The position numbers and the translations under genes are program-made. The notes below the pieces were generated by a model. It had not been told where the DNA came from. It searched no databases and saw only the letters and a program-made list of their open reading frames with translations. DNA of 64,000 bases. Source: an uncultured Prevotella sp. (GTDB taxonomy: Bacteria > Bacteroidota > Bacteroidia > Bacteroidales > Bacteroidaceae). Positions 20,134 to 29,451 of this stretch are shown here, in pieces; position 1 is the first letter of the stretch, and the number at the start of each line of letters is the position of its first letter. The DNA lies in NCBI GenBank assembly GCA_947164965.1, contig CAMUYR010000013.1, positions 1 to 64,000 on the forward strand. Direction: 5' to 3'.

Positions 20134-21093
20134 TTAATCGCCTTCGCCTGGCTCGTCACTATTGGAGGAAACAGGGGTGGGGCTACTACCACTACCGCTA
20201 CTATTACCAGTGCTGCTTGACACCCCACTGCCATTCAGGAAACGTTCCTGACCGACAGGATAGGTGGAGATAGCTGCTGCAAAGGTTGGTGTAGCATCAG
20301 TCACGTCGAACTGTGCCGGACTGCGCAGCCAGCTGCCATTTACCTTGCGTGAGGTGATGGCCGTCATGTACGTATTGTCGGTAGTTGCTCCTTCAGTCAG
20401 ATCGTATGCCAAGCGCACCTCTACCTTCAAAGTCTTGGCTGAAAAGGTCGGAGTAGCACCAGCTATGTCACCAATGACTGCTACGGAGAACGACTCCAGT
20501 ACCGTTTCACCGCTTTGATAGGTGAAGCGGACAGCTCCGAAACCATAGCCTCCGAGAGCTTTCGGGTACATGACGGCAACGGTACACATGTCACCGAAGT
20601 ACTTACAACCCATGGCTTCTGCCACTTCTGCAGTGGTTCCGTTTGTTGTCAGGACCAAAGTCAGTGTCACCTTCTTGCCTGACACGTTAACACTGTCTAT
20701 TTCAGCATCAACGAGTGCGGCAGGAAGAGAGCCTTTTGAGATGATGTAGCTACCGGCTTTTAGCATAGACTCCTTGTAGTTGTTGAAGCCGAAAAAGCCG
20801 TTGTCATACTCCTTACTAATCTGAATCTGTTTCAGGTTAGAGGACATGAACTCACGCATACAAGGCATGCCAGCTGACTTGCCTTCAAACGAGTGGTCGC
20901 AGATGCTCTTCATGGCGGAGTAGGCGCTACCGATGGTTGCCACCATACAACGCTGAGACATCTGAGAGAGAGTACGAGGGTCTTTACCACCCTCCATGCG
21001 GTCTTTCGTAATTTGTTTGCCATTGACCACACTGAATGTGTGAGTCTTGGTGCTTCCTCTACGAAGACCAAAGAAAGTAGATGATTTCGCCAT
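20134..21093 (-). CDS. Unrecognised protein, possibly DUF6266-like at the N-terminus
   Basis: 319 residues with no signal peptide. The N-terminus (GLRRGSTKTHTFSVVNGKQITKDR, then DPRTLSQMSQR and DHSFEG) resembles a Bacteroidetes family in which a short beta region is followed by NPxTxxQxxQR; I associate this with DUF6266, without certainty. The middle contains two similar blocks (near 210-240 and 260-275) sharing ATPTFSA/ATPTFAA. The end is a low-complexity Ser/Gly/Pro tail with an acidic terminus. It has its own promoter, a leader of about 155 nt with four 11-bp repeats, and a terminator. The neighbour upstream is also unrecognised. A mobile or phage-derived origin is possible but no integrase or att site is visible. 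Confidence 0.75.
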   Translation of the reverse strand: MAKSSTFFGLRRGSTKTHTFSVVNGKQITKDRMEGGKDPRTLSQMSQRCMVATIGSAYSAMKSICDHSFEGKSAGMPCMREFMSSNLKQIQISKEYDNGFFGFNNYKESMLKAGSYIISKGSLPAALVDAEIDSVNVSGKKVTLTLVLTTNGTTAEVAEAMGCKYFGDMCTVAVMYPKALGGYGFGAVRFTYQSGETVLESFSVAVIGDIAGATPTFSAKTLKVEVRLAYDLTEGATTDNTYMTAITSRKVNGSWLRSPAQFDVTDATPTFAAAISTYPVGQERFLNGSGVSSSTGNSSGSGSSPTPVSSNSDEPGEGD

Positions 21094-21169
21094 CTTCTTA
21101 TGAACCGATTTTTCTAAGACGTACTTAGCAGTGTACTTAACCTTCGTGGTTGTTCCAGAACCTATCGGA

Positions 21170-21213
21170 AACCTTACCTTAACCTTACCTTAACCTTACG
21201 GTAACCTTAGGGT
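21170..21213. repeat. Four tandem 11-bp repeats in the leader of the 20134-21093 gene
   Basis: Units AACCTTACCTT (twice), AACCTTACGGT and AACCTTAGGGT run head to tail. One unit is about one DNA helical turn. They lie between a -7 box at 21257 and the ATG at 21093, so they would be transcribed. Confidence 0.85.
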
Positions 21214-21256
21214 ACTCCATCGGTTCATCTGCCTCGCTTGGTCTCATCGGACGGTG

Positions 21257-21264
21257 CAAAAGTA
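21257..21264 (-). promoter_or_regulatory. -7 element upstream of the 20134-21093 gene
   Basis: TACTTTTG on the minus strand fits TAnnTTTG. No exact -33 TTTG. It would give a leader of about 155 nt. Confidence 0.45.
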
Positions 21265-21294
21265 GGCATTAATAATAAAGAAAATGGAAAAATG

Positions 21295-21330
21295 AATCGG
21301 TATAAAAGCCACCCTCTATTTATACCGATT
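21295..21330 (-). terminator. Hairpin downstream of the 21340 gene, probable terminator
   Basis: Perfect 12-bp inverted repeat (21295-21306 and 21319-21330) with a 12-nt loop, followed on the minus strand by CATTTTT. AT-rich, so moderate strength. Confidence 0.6.
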
Positions 21331-21350
21331 TATACCGATTTATGCCGGTT
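21321..21350. repeat. Three tandem 10-bp repeats over the stop codon of the 21340 gene
   Basis: TATACCGATT occurs twice, then TATGCCGGTT. The last unit encodes the final codons and stop of the minus-strand gene; the first forms one arm of the hairpin at 21295-21330. Confidence 0.8.
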
Positions 21351-23169
21351 TTTCCTCATTAAGATTCTGCAATTTTTGTCTGATTTCCGTACGAATGGTC
21401 TCTAATTCATCTTCTCGAAACGGTTCTGCAGCATCAATGTATTTATTGGTGCCATAATGTTTGCTCTTGGCTTCATTGAAAGCAGAAGACTTGACACTGG
21501 GAAACTTTTCACATATGCTTTCTGTTGCTGGTTCGTCTATCCAGATGCCTGTGATGGCAATAATGATACGTGCAGCATCTTTTCCTTTTTTATCCTTAAG
21601 CATTTCCTCCAATATAGTAATGAGTTCTTGGGGCGCATCTGCTTTCAGATATTCCTCAAATTTCTTGGCTGCTGGTCGCCCAATTCTGGTTGAAGTTGAT
21701 GTTTTCTTCGATGCTAATGGCTGTTGTCGGGTTTCAACTTCTGATTCTCTTTTTGTTTCGCCAATCTCTTCAAGAAGCTGGCGGGCATAGCTGAAGTCTG
21801 GAATATATTTCCTGTCTTCGTAGTCTGTCAGATCTATACGCCACAGCAAGTAGATTCCACTTTTCTTCTGTATATCCATCAATTTAATGTGGAAAGTTAA
21901 CAATAGCGAAGCTAATCTTCTGGCGAAAGTGATCATATCTCCCCAAAACACACTTAGATAATACTCCATAGTTCCTTTGTCTTTGGAGGATACCTTCTGA
22001 ACAATGTCAAAGAACTTGTCAGCAACTTCATTCCAATAAGCAATGTCCTCGTGACAATGTTCTATCATTTGTTTGCAGGCCGCAATATGCTCTGCAGGGT
22101 TCCATGGTTTACCTGTCCTACTGTCAATTTCCCCCTCTTTCACTTCTTTCCATGCCTCAATAGCTTTCTTATGCATCTCTATCTCCCGCTCTCTTTGCTT
22201 GATTCTCCCCATTGGATGAAAAGCATCTGCAAATTCTTTAAAAGGTACAAGTAGAGAGATGATATAACGTATTTGCTCTTCTTTATCCTTAAAACTCCTG
22301 AGGTTGTTTTCTATTTCTTCCATTAGGCCACCATCTACATAAAGAAGAACGTCATTATTGTAATCTTCAAATTCCCAGCGGACATATCGAGGAATAACGA
22401 TGTCGTGATGGCGTTTCCACATTAATTGTCCTTCGGTCAGAGGCTGTCCCTGCTGTTGTTGTACTTGCACTTGTTGCTTGAAATAAGGTTTGTGTGGGCG
22501 TATATATGGAATGTTATATTCATCCCGTATCCAAACCATACATTCATGTGCTGGTCCGGAAAAGGTGTTAATGAACTCGTCTTCAATCTTACGGTTCTCT
22601 GGATATTTCGGAGGGAATAGTTTTTTCGACTTTCGGCGGACGAATCGTAGATAATTCTCGGCAAAGGCTTTGATGGTCGTAACGTCTTCCTCAGAAATAT
22701 AATCTCTGATAACCTGCCCAGTATGTTCTATACGGTCCAGCTCTTCATATACATGCTTTTGTGCGGTAAACTCCTCTTCAAGGTTACGTTCCCAGGCATC
22801 GGGCTCGTTCTTGTGGCTTATAACGTACTTTTGCTTTTGTTGGCTGAAGTACTCTTCAAATATGTCGGCTGTTCCTTTTTGGTTTCTGTATCTCAGCCAG
22901 TAGACAACAAAGCCTTCTGCCACAATGGGACATTCCAATTCTTCATCCTCTGTGGGGTGGTTACTCTCTAGTGCATCAATTTCATCCGCATGTCCTGGCT
23001 TATAATCGTAGTCGACAAAGCGGAGTACATTATCATCCAATACATCAACCATCGCGCCAACGGCATCGTTGGCCCATTTGGTTATATGTCTTGTGTCCAT
23101 GGAAGAATAGGCTGAATCGAGGTATGATTCATTATCATTCAATCCGTGAGTCCAATCTATAATCATCAT
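21340..23169 (-). CDS. Unrecognised 609-residue protein
   Basis: I do not recognise the whole protein. It is soluble, highly charged, with no signal peptide or membrane segment. Long helical stretches rich in Glu/Lys/Gln occupy the middle (EMHKKAIEAWKEVKEGE, a QQ-rich patch near residue 235). The C-terminal 120 residues, after a Ser/Thr-rich linker and IGRPAAKK, resemble a small helical domain recurring in Bacteroidetes hypothetical proteins (EELLKDKKGKD-type motif, then KHYGTNKYI); this is from memory, not a search. The start is ATG 23169 or 23166. Its own promoter and 3' hairpin suggest a single-gene unit. Together with the next gene it may be an acquired pair. Confidence 0.75.
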   Translation of the reverse strand: MMIIDWTHGLNDNESYLDSAYSSMDTRHITKWANDAVGAMVDVLDDNVLRFVDYDYKPGHADEIDALESNHPTEDEELECPIVAEGFVVYWLRYRNQKGTADIFEEYFSQQKQKYVISHKNEPDAWERNLEEEFTAQKHVYEELDRIEHTGQVIRDYISEEDVTTIKAFAENYLRFVRRKSKKLFPPKYPENRKIEDEFINTFSGPAHECMVWIRDEYNIPYIRPHKPYFKQQVQVQQQQGQPLTEGQLMWKRHHDIVIPRYVRWEFEDYNNDVLLYVDGGLMEEIENNLRSFKDKEEQIRYIISLLVPFKEFADAFHPMGRIKQREREIEMHKKAIEAWKEVKEGEIDSRTGKPWNPAEHIAACKQMIEHCHEDIAYWNEVADKFFDIVQKVSSKDKGTMEYYLSVFWGDMITFARRLASLLLTFHIKLMDIQKKSGIYLLWRIDLTDYEDRKYIPDFSYARQLLEEIGETKRESEVETRQQPLASKKTSTSTRIGRPAAKKFEEYLKADAPQELITILEEMLKDKKGKDAARIIIAITGIWIDEPATESICEKFPSVKSSAFNEAKSKHYGTNKYIDAAEPFREDELETIRTEIRQKLQNLNEEKPA

Positions 23170-23194
23170 AAAGCCATCAAATATGTAACAATTG

Positions 23195-23202
23195 CAAAGA
23201 TA
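23195..23202 (-). promoter_or_regulatory. -7 element of the 609-residue gene
   Basis: TATCTTTG on the minus strand, 25 bp before the ATG. No exact -33 TTTG. Confidence 0.55.
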
Positions 23203-23297
23203 CGATTTTTATTTGGTTTCTTGATGTTTTTATGATGATATCTTATGGTTTTTCTCTATTTTTTGTCTAAAACGTGATAAAATTCAATAGAATTGCT

Positions 23298-23305
23298 TAC
23301 CTTTG
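23298..23305 (+). promoter_or_regulatory. -7 element of ybeY
   Basis: TACCTTTG ends 23 bp before the ybeY ATG. No TTTG at the expected -33 position. Confidence 0.6.
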
Positions 23306-23328
23306 CCGCCAAATAAAACAATACTATT

Positions 23329-23739
23329 ATGATTACATATAGTGCAGAAGGTGTCAAGTTTCCTGGTATTAAGCGTCGTGAGACGACGTCATGGATTCGT
23401 CGTGTAGCTGCTACCTATCATAAAAAGGTGGGTGAGGTAGGCTATCTGTTTTGTAGCGACGAGCATATCCTTGAGGTCAACCGTGAATATCTTGGTCACG
23501 ACTACTACACGGATATTATCACTTTCGACTATGACGAAGGGGATGTCTTGAATGGTGATATCGTCATCTCTTTGGATACGGTACGTTCAAATGCCGAGCT
23601 TTTCAAAAAGGACTATAACGAGGAACTGCATCGTGTGATCATCCATGGTATTCTTCATCTTTGTGGTATTAACGACAAAGGTCCTGGAGAGCGCGAGCAG
23701 ATGGAGGCAGCCGAAAATGCTGCGCTCGCTCTGCTCTAA
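23329..23739 (+). CDS. ybeY: Endoribonuclease YbeY (16S rRNA maturation, ribosome quality control)
   Basis: Zinc-dependent single-strand endoribonuclease needed for 16S rRNA 3' processing. 136 residues. The metal motif is HGILHLCGINDKGPGE; the first two His residues match the family, and the third ligand position follows the Bacteroidetes variant NDKGPGE in place of the usual DH. GDIVISLDTV upstream is also conserved. It ends 28 bp from the convergent esterase gene. Confidence 0.92.
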   Translation: MITYSAEGVKFPGIKRRETTSWIRRVAATYHKKVGEVGYLFCSDEHILEVNREYLGHDYYTDIITFDYDEGDVLNGDIVISLDTVRSNAELFKKDYNEELHRVIIHGILHLCGINDKGPGEREQMEAAENAALALL

Positions 23740-23767
23740 TCGCTTATCCATTCATATTCTTTCAATA

Positions 23768-25834
<2,067 letters not shown>

Positions 25835-25867
25835 TAATCGTTGTATATGGTAAAACGTCAAATCCAA

Positions 25868-25897
25868 TGTTACAAATAATAAAAATCATGTTACATA
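25868..25897 (+). promoter_or_regulatory. Paired activator repeats upstream of promoter P1
   Basis: TGTTACAAA (25868-25876) and TGTTACATA (25889-25897) are direct repeats 21 bp apart, two helical turns. The second starts exactly 37 bp before the P1 -7 box. The arrangement is repeated at P2. AraC-type regulators, including the HTCS output domain, typically bind such direct repeats next to -33. Confidence 0.65.
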
Positions 25898-25925
25898 CAA
25901 TAATGTTTGTTAACTATAAGAACTG

Positions 25926-25933
25926 TATCTTTG
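25926..25933 (+). promoter_or_regulatory. Promoter P1 (-7 box) of the predicted small RNA
   Basis: TATCTTTG, exact match to TAnnTTTG, with no good -33 TTTG at the standard distance, as expected for an activator-dependent promoter. Confidence 0.65.
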
Positions 25934-25939
25934 CAACCG

Positions 25940-26056
25940 AAATCGGAAAATTACTATTTGATAGCTTGTTTTTTAGGTTAGATAATATGAACTATAGTTA
26001 AAGTAGTTTTGGTATGTAATTCGCAGGGGCCGGCGCGAGTCTCCCCCTGCTTTTTT
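25940..26056 (+). ncRNA. Predicted small RNA of about 117 nt in the xylan locus control region
   Basis: The span runs from the likely start site after P1 to the end of an intrinsic terminator; it ends 110 bp before the separate susC promoter P2. The only ATG frame of note is four codons long (25987-26001), so no protein is expected. The 5' two-thirds is A/T-rich and the 3' end is the GC-rich terminator hairpin. It could act in trans as a PUL-linked small RNA, or the terminator could be a conditional attenuator allowing P1 to feed susC. Boundaries are predictions. Confidence 0.5.
26023..26056 (+). terminator. Intrinsic terminator between P1 and P2
   Basis: 7-bp GC-rich stem (26023-26029 GCAGGGG and 26044-26050), 14-nt loop, then six T. 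It is the only strongly GC-rich patch in the 509-bp region. Confidence 0.75.
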
Positions 26057-26107
26057 AACCGGTTGAAATGGGAATTTTTGGTATAATTGGAAATAATTGT
26101 TCAAACA

Positions 26108-26173
26108 CGTTACAAAATACAAAAACAGTGTTACAATCTCTAAAATATATTAAAAATAAATATATTACCTTTG
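26108..26173 (+). promoter_or_regulatory. Promoter P2 of the xylan locus with paired activator repeats
   Basis: CGTTACAAA (26108-26116) and TGTTACAAT (26129-26137), 21 bp apart, precede the -7 box TACCTTTG (26166-26173) by 37 bp, exactly as at P1. All three elements are shifted by 240 bp relative to P1. The leader to susC is about 70 nt. A seven-codon frame (26225-26248, MNQNLSK) overlaps the susC ATG by ATGA. Confidence 0.7.
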
Positions 26174-26244
26174 CACCCGAAAACCTCTTGGAACGCAATT
26201 GACATAATCAAATAAAGTACAAATATGAATCAAAATCTGTCAAA

Positions 26245-29200
26245 ATGAAGAATCTAAAGCAATTGATTAGACAGGCCTTTTTCGCGACTTTAATGCTCTT
26301 TGCATTCAGCACGATGCTGTATGCCCAGGGTGGTGTCTCGGTAAAAGGTACGGTCACGGACGGCGCTGGGGAGCCATTGATTGGTGCCTCAGTAGTTGTG
26401 AAGGGACAATCTTCCTTGGGTACGGTGACTGATTTCGATGGTAACTTTGTATTGAAAGTGCCTTCGGAGCAGTCAACGCTTGTCATTTCTTACGTGGGTA
26501 TGACCACGAAGGAGATCAAGGTAGGCAAACAGCGCGATTTTAAGGTGACGCTGAATGATGACACCCAGTTGGAGGAAGTTGTCGTAGTAGGTTACGGCCA
26601 GCAGAAGAAGGCTTCTGTGGTGGGTGCCATCACACAGACAACAGGTGAAGTACTAGAGCGTGCAGCAGGTATTGGTAGTGTTGGTGCAGCACTGACAGGT
26701 AACCTGCCTGGTGTTGCAACCATCGCTTCTACAGGTCGACCTGGTGAGGAGGATCCTCGTATTTACATCCGTGGTGCTGCTGCATGGAACCAGGATGCTC
26801 AGCCGCTGATCCTCGTTGATGGTGTCAAGCGTGATATTCAGTCTGTTGATATCACGTCTGTCGCTACTATCTCTGTATTGAAGGACGCTTCTGCAACAGC
26901 CGTTTACGGTGTGGAAGGTGCTAATGGCGTTGTCCTGATTACCACCAAGCGTGGTCAGGAAGGTAAGGCAAGAATTGACGTCGGTTTCAACGCCACGTTA
27001 AAGGCTGTATCAAAGCTCCCGCGTAAGTACGACTCTTACGATGGCTATATGCTTCGTAACCAAGCCATTGAGCATGAGCTTGCTATTGGCGGTGCTGCTT
27101 CTTGGGAGTTCTACCGACCACAGACTTTCATCAACCTCTTCCGCAATCAGGACTATACGGTGAAGCCTAACTTTGCAGCTGATGGCACCTACCTTGGTGA
27201 CTACAGCCAGGCCGAACGTTATGCCAATATTGACTGGCAGGAGGAGATGTTTAAAAAGTTCACCTTATCTTATAATACGAACCTTAATATTTCTGGTGGT
27301 ACGCAGTTTGTGAAGTATTTCGTTGCATTCGACTTCCAGAATGAGGGTGATATGACCAAGATATGGGATAACCGTCAGGGTTATACTGGTGGTTATTCAT
27401 ACAATCGTTTGAATGTACGTTCAAATCTGGACTTCCAGATCACGAAGACCACTCAGTTTAGAGTCAACCTTGCAGGTTCTAATGCGCAGAAGAAGTCTCC
27501 GCGCTTCTATTATGGAAATGATGGCGAGTTCTTCCAGCAGCAGAAATGGGCCGGTGCCTACGGTATGGCGCCCAATCTCTTCCCCGTTCAGTTCTCTGAC
27601 GGTGCTTGGGGTTACTATCCTTTGACATCTAATATTGAGAACTCTCCACAGAGTGTGGCAACATCTGGTTATGAGTTACAGACCATTACACGTATCTTTA
27701 CCGACTTCGCTCTCGAGCAGAAGCTCGATTTTATCACGAAGGGTCTGGTGGCTCGCGGAACCATCTCTTGGGACAACAACTTCACAGAGGGTAGTCGTGG
27801 TATTGCCGACCAGCATACCGTCAAGAAAGCATACATTTTGCCTGAGGATGGTGCGCTTATTCGTGAGAATGATATAGACACTGCAACAGGTTTCGACTTC
27901 TATGAAAGTCGTGACTGGACAACTCAGGCAGGTAACATCAGTTCTACAAGCCGCGCTACGGAAATGTCACTCCAGCTTTTCTGGGCTCGTCAGTTCGGCG
28001 ACCATAACGTGTCTCTGATGGGTAACTGGAAGCGTCGTATCACACAATATGGTTCAGAACTTGAGAACCGTCGTGAGGACTGGGTATTCCGTACAACCTA
28101 CGACTATAAGAGCAAGTATTTCGCTGAGTTCAACGGTGCTTACAACGGTTCTCAGAAGTTCTCTCCAGACAACCGCTTCGCTTTCTTCTGTTCAGGAGCT
28201 TTAGGTTGGATGGTTTCTGAGGAGCCTTTCATGAAGAAGCTGAAGGACAAGGGTATTATTGACATGTTCAAAATCCGTGGTTCTCTCGGTGAGATTGGTG
28301 ATGATAACGCCGGTGAGCGTTGGGCTTACCTGACCAGATGGGAAGTAACTAACGATGGTAATGGCTATAGAATGGCTTTGGATGGTTCTAACAGCCCATT
28401 CATAGGCTATAAGGAGGCTGCTGTTGCTGTTCCCGACCTTCGTTGGGCAACCGTATTGAAGAAGAACATCGGTTTCGACTATGCATTCCTTCACGGTATG
28501 TTCGCCGGTAGCTTCGACTACTTCCGCGATGACCGTTACGACATCTTTATTTCTGGTACCGAACGTTCAGTGCCTTCATTCTATGGTGCTGCTAAGACCC
28601 CTGATGTTAACCAGGGTAAGATGAAGAACTACGGTTTCGAGTTTGAGGTTCGCTTCAACAAGGTGTTGAAGAATGGCATGCGTTTCTGGGCCAATGCCAA
28701 CTATACCTATGCGCACAACGAGATTATCTTAAAGGATGATCCCAAGTTGATTCCAAGCTATCGCAAGAAGGAAGGCTATTCTCAGGGCCAGTATACCTCA
28801 TTTATTGACAATGGCTTTATTGGCAGCTATGACGAGCTCTACAGTTCTCCTGAGCGACAGAGCAGTGACGAAATGGTGCTTATCGGTGACCACTATATCG
28901 TAGACTTCAACGGCGATGGTGTTGTTGACGAAACAAACGATATAGCTCCTTATGGCTACACCGGTAACCCAGAGCATACCTACAATGCCACCATCGGTTG
29001 GGAATGGAAGGGCTTTAGCATGTTCGCTCAGCTCTATGGTGTCACAGGTGTTACCCGTGACGTAGGTCTCACCTCTTTTAATAATAAGTTGCTGACGGTA
29101 TATGATAATGGTCAGTGGTGGAATCCTGCCGCAGGCGGTGGTGATGTTGTTGTTCCACGTTTTACGACCCAGGTTGCCTATAACGATGGTACACAGTTCC

Positions 29201-29433
29201 TCTTCGACGGTTCTTATTTCCGTTTGAAGAACGTGGAGATTGCCTATACATGGACGAAGGGCTGGATCAAGAAACTTGGCTTCACAAGCCTGAAGGTTTA
29301 TCTGAACGGTAACAACCTCTTCCTGATTACCAAGATGCCTGACGACCGTGAGAGTAACTACGGCTATAGTGGCGGTGGTGGTGCTTACCCAACTGTTAGA
29401 CGCTATAACTTCGGTATAAAGCTTAACATTTAA
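26245..29433 (+). CDS. SusC-like TonB-dependent outer-membrane transporter (XusA-type)
   Basis: 1062 residues. A signal peptide (LMLFAFSTMLYAQ) is followed by a CarboxypepD-reg/DUF4480 domain (VKGTVTDGAGEPLIGASVVVKG, about 30-110) with a TonB-box-like LEEVVVVGYG. Then come the plug (about 125-235, YIRGAAAWN, PLILVDGV, GANGVVLITTKRG) and a 22-strand barrel ending in NFGIKLNI. It imports xylan oligosaccharides with the SusD partner that follows (inference from locus). First gene of the main transcript from P2. Confidence 0.95.
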   Translation: MKNLKQLIRQAFFATLMLFAFSTMLYAQGGVSVKGTVTDGAGEPLIGASVVVKGQSSLGTVTDFDGNFVLKVPSEQSTLVISYVGMTTKEIKVGKQRDFKVTLNDDTQLEEVVVVGYGQQKKASVVGAITQTTGEVLERAAGIGSVGAALTGNLPGVATIASTGRPGEEDPRIYIRGAAAWNQDAQPLILVDGVKRDIQSVDITSVATISVLKDASATAVYGVEGANGVVLITTKRGQEGKARIDVGFNATLKAVSKLPRKYDSYDGYMLRNQAIEHELAIGGAASWEFYRPQTFINLFRNQDYTVKPNFAADGTYLGDYSQAERYANIDWQEEMFKKFTLSYNTNLNISGGTQFVKYFVAFDFQNEGDMTKIWDNRQGYTGGYSYNRLNVRSNLDFQITKTTQFRVNLAGSNAQKKSPRFYYGNDGEFFQQQKWAGAYGMAPNLFPVQFSDGAWGYYPLTSNIENSPQSVATSGYELQTITRIFTDFALEQKLDFITKGLVARGTISWDNNFTEGSRGIADQHTVKKAYILPEDGALIRENDIDTATGFDFYESRDWTTQAGNISSTSRATEMSLQLFWARQFGDHNVSLMGNWKRRITQYGSELENRREDWVFRTTYDYKSKYFAEFNGAYNGSQKFSPDNRFAFFCSGALGWMVSEEPFMKKLKDKGIIDMFKIRGSLGEIGDDNAGERWAYLTRWEVTNDGNGYRMALDGSNSPFIGYKEAAVAVPDLRWATVLKKNIGFDYAFLHGMFAGSFDYFRDDRYDIFISGTERSVPSFYGAAKTPDVNQGKMKNYGFEFEVRFNKVLKNGMRFWANANYTYAHNEIILKDDPKLIPSYRKKEGYSQGQYTSFIDNGFIGSYDELYSSPERQSSDEMVLIGDHYIVDFNGDGVVDETNDIAPYGYTGNPEHTYNATIGWEWKGFSMFAQLYGVTGVTRDVGLTSFNNKLLTVYDNGQWWNPAAGGGDVVVPRFTTQVAYNDGTQFLFDGSYFRLKNVEIAYTWTKGWIKKLGFTSLKVYLNGNNLFLITKMPDDRESNYGYSGGGGAYPTVRRYNFGIKLNI

Positions 29434-29451
29434 CATTGAACATTGAACGTT
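29424..29451 (+). repeat. Heptad tandem repeat between susC and susD
   Basis: Units TAACATT, TAACATT, GAACATT and GAACGTT fill the junction and end at the susD ATG. The second unit contains the susC stop codon. Confidence 0.75.

Noticed and set aside
21170..21350. Tandem repeats as a possible CRISPR array
   Set aside because: Units are 10-11 bp, contiguous and without spacers, and no cas genes are present.
25987..26001. Small protein encoded in the predicted small RNA
   Set aside because: Only four codons (MNYS) before a stop, with no supporting context.
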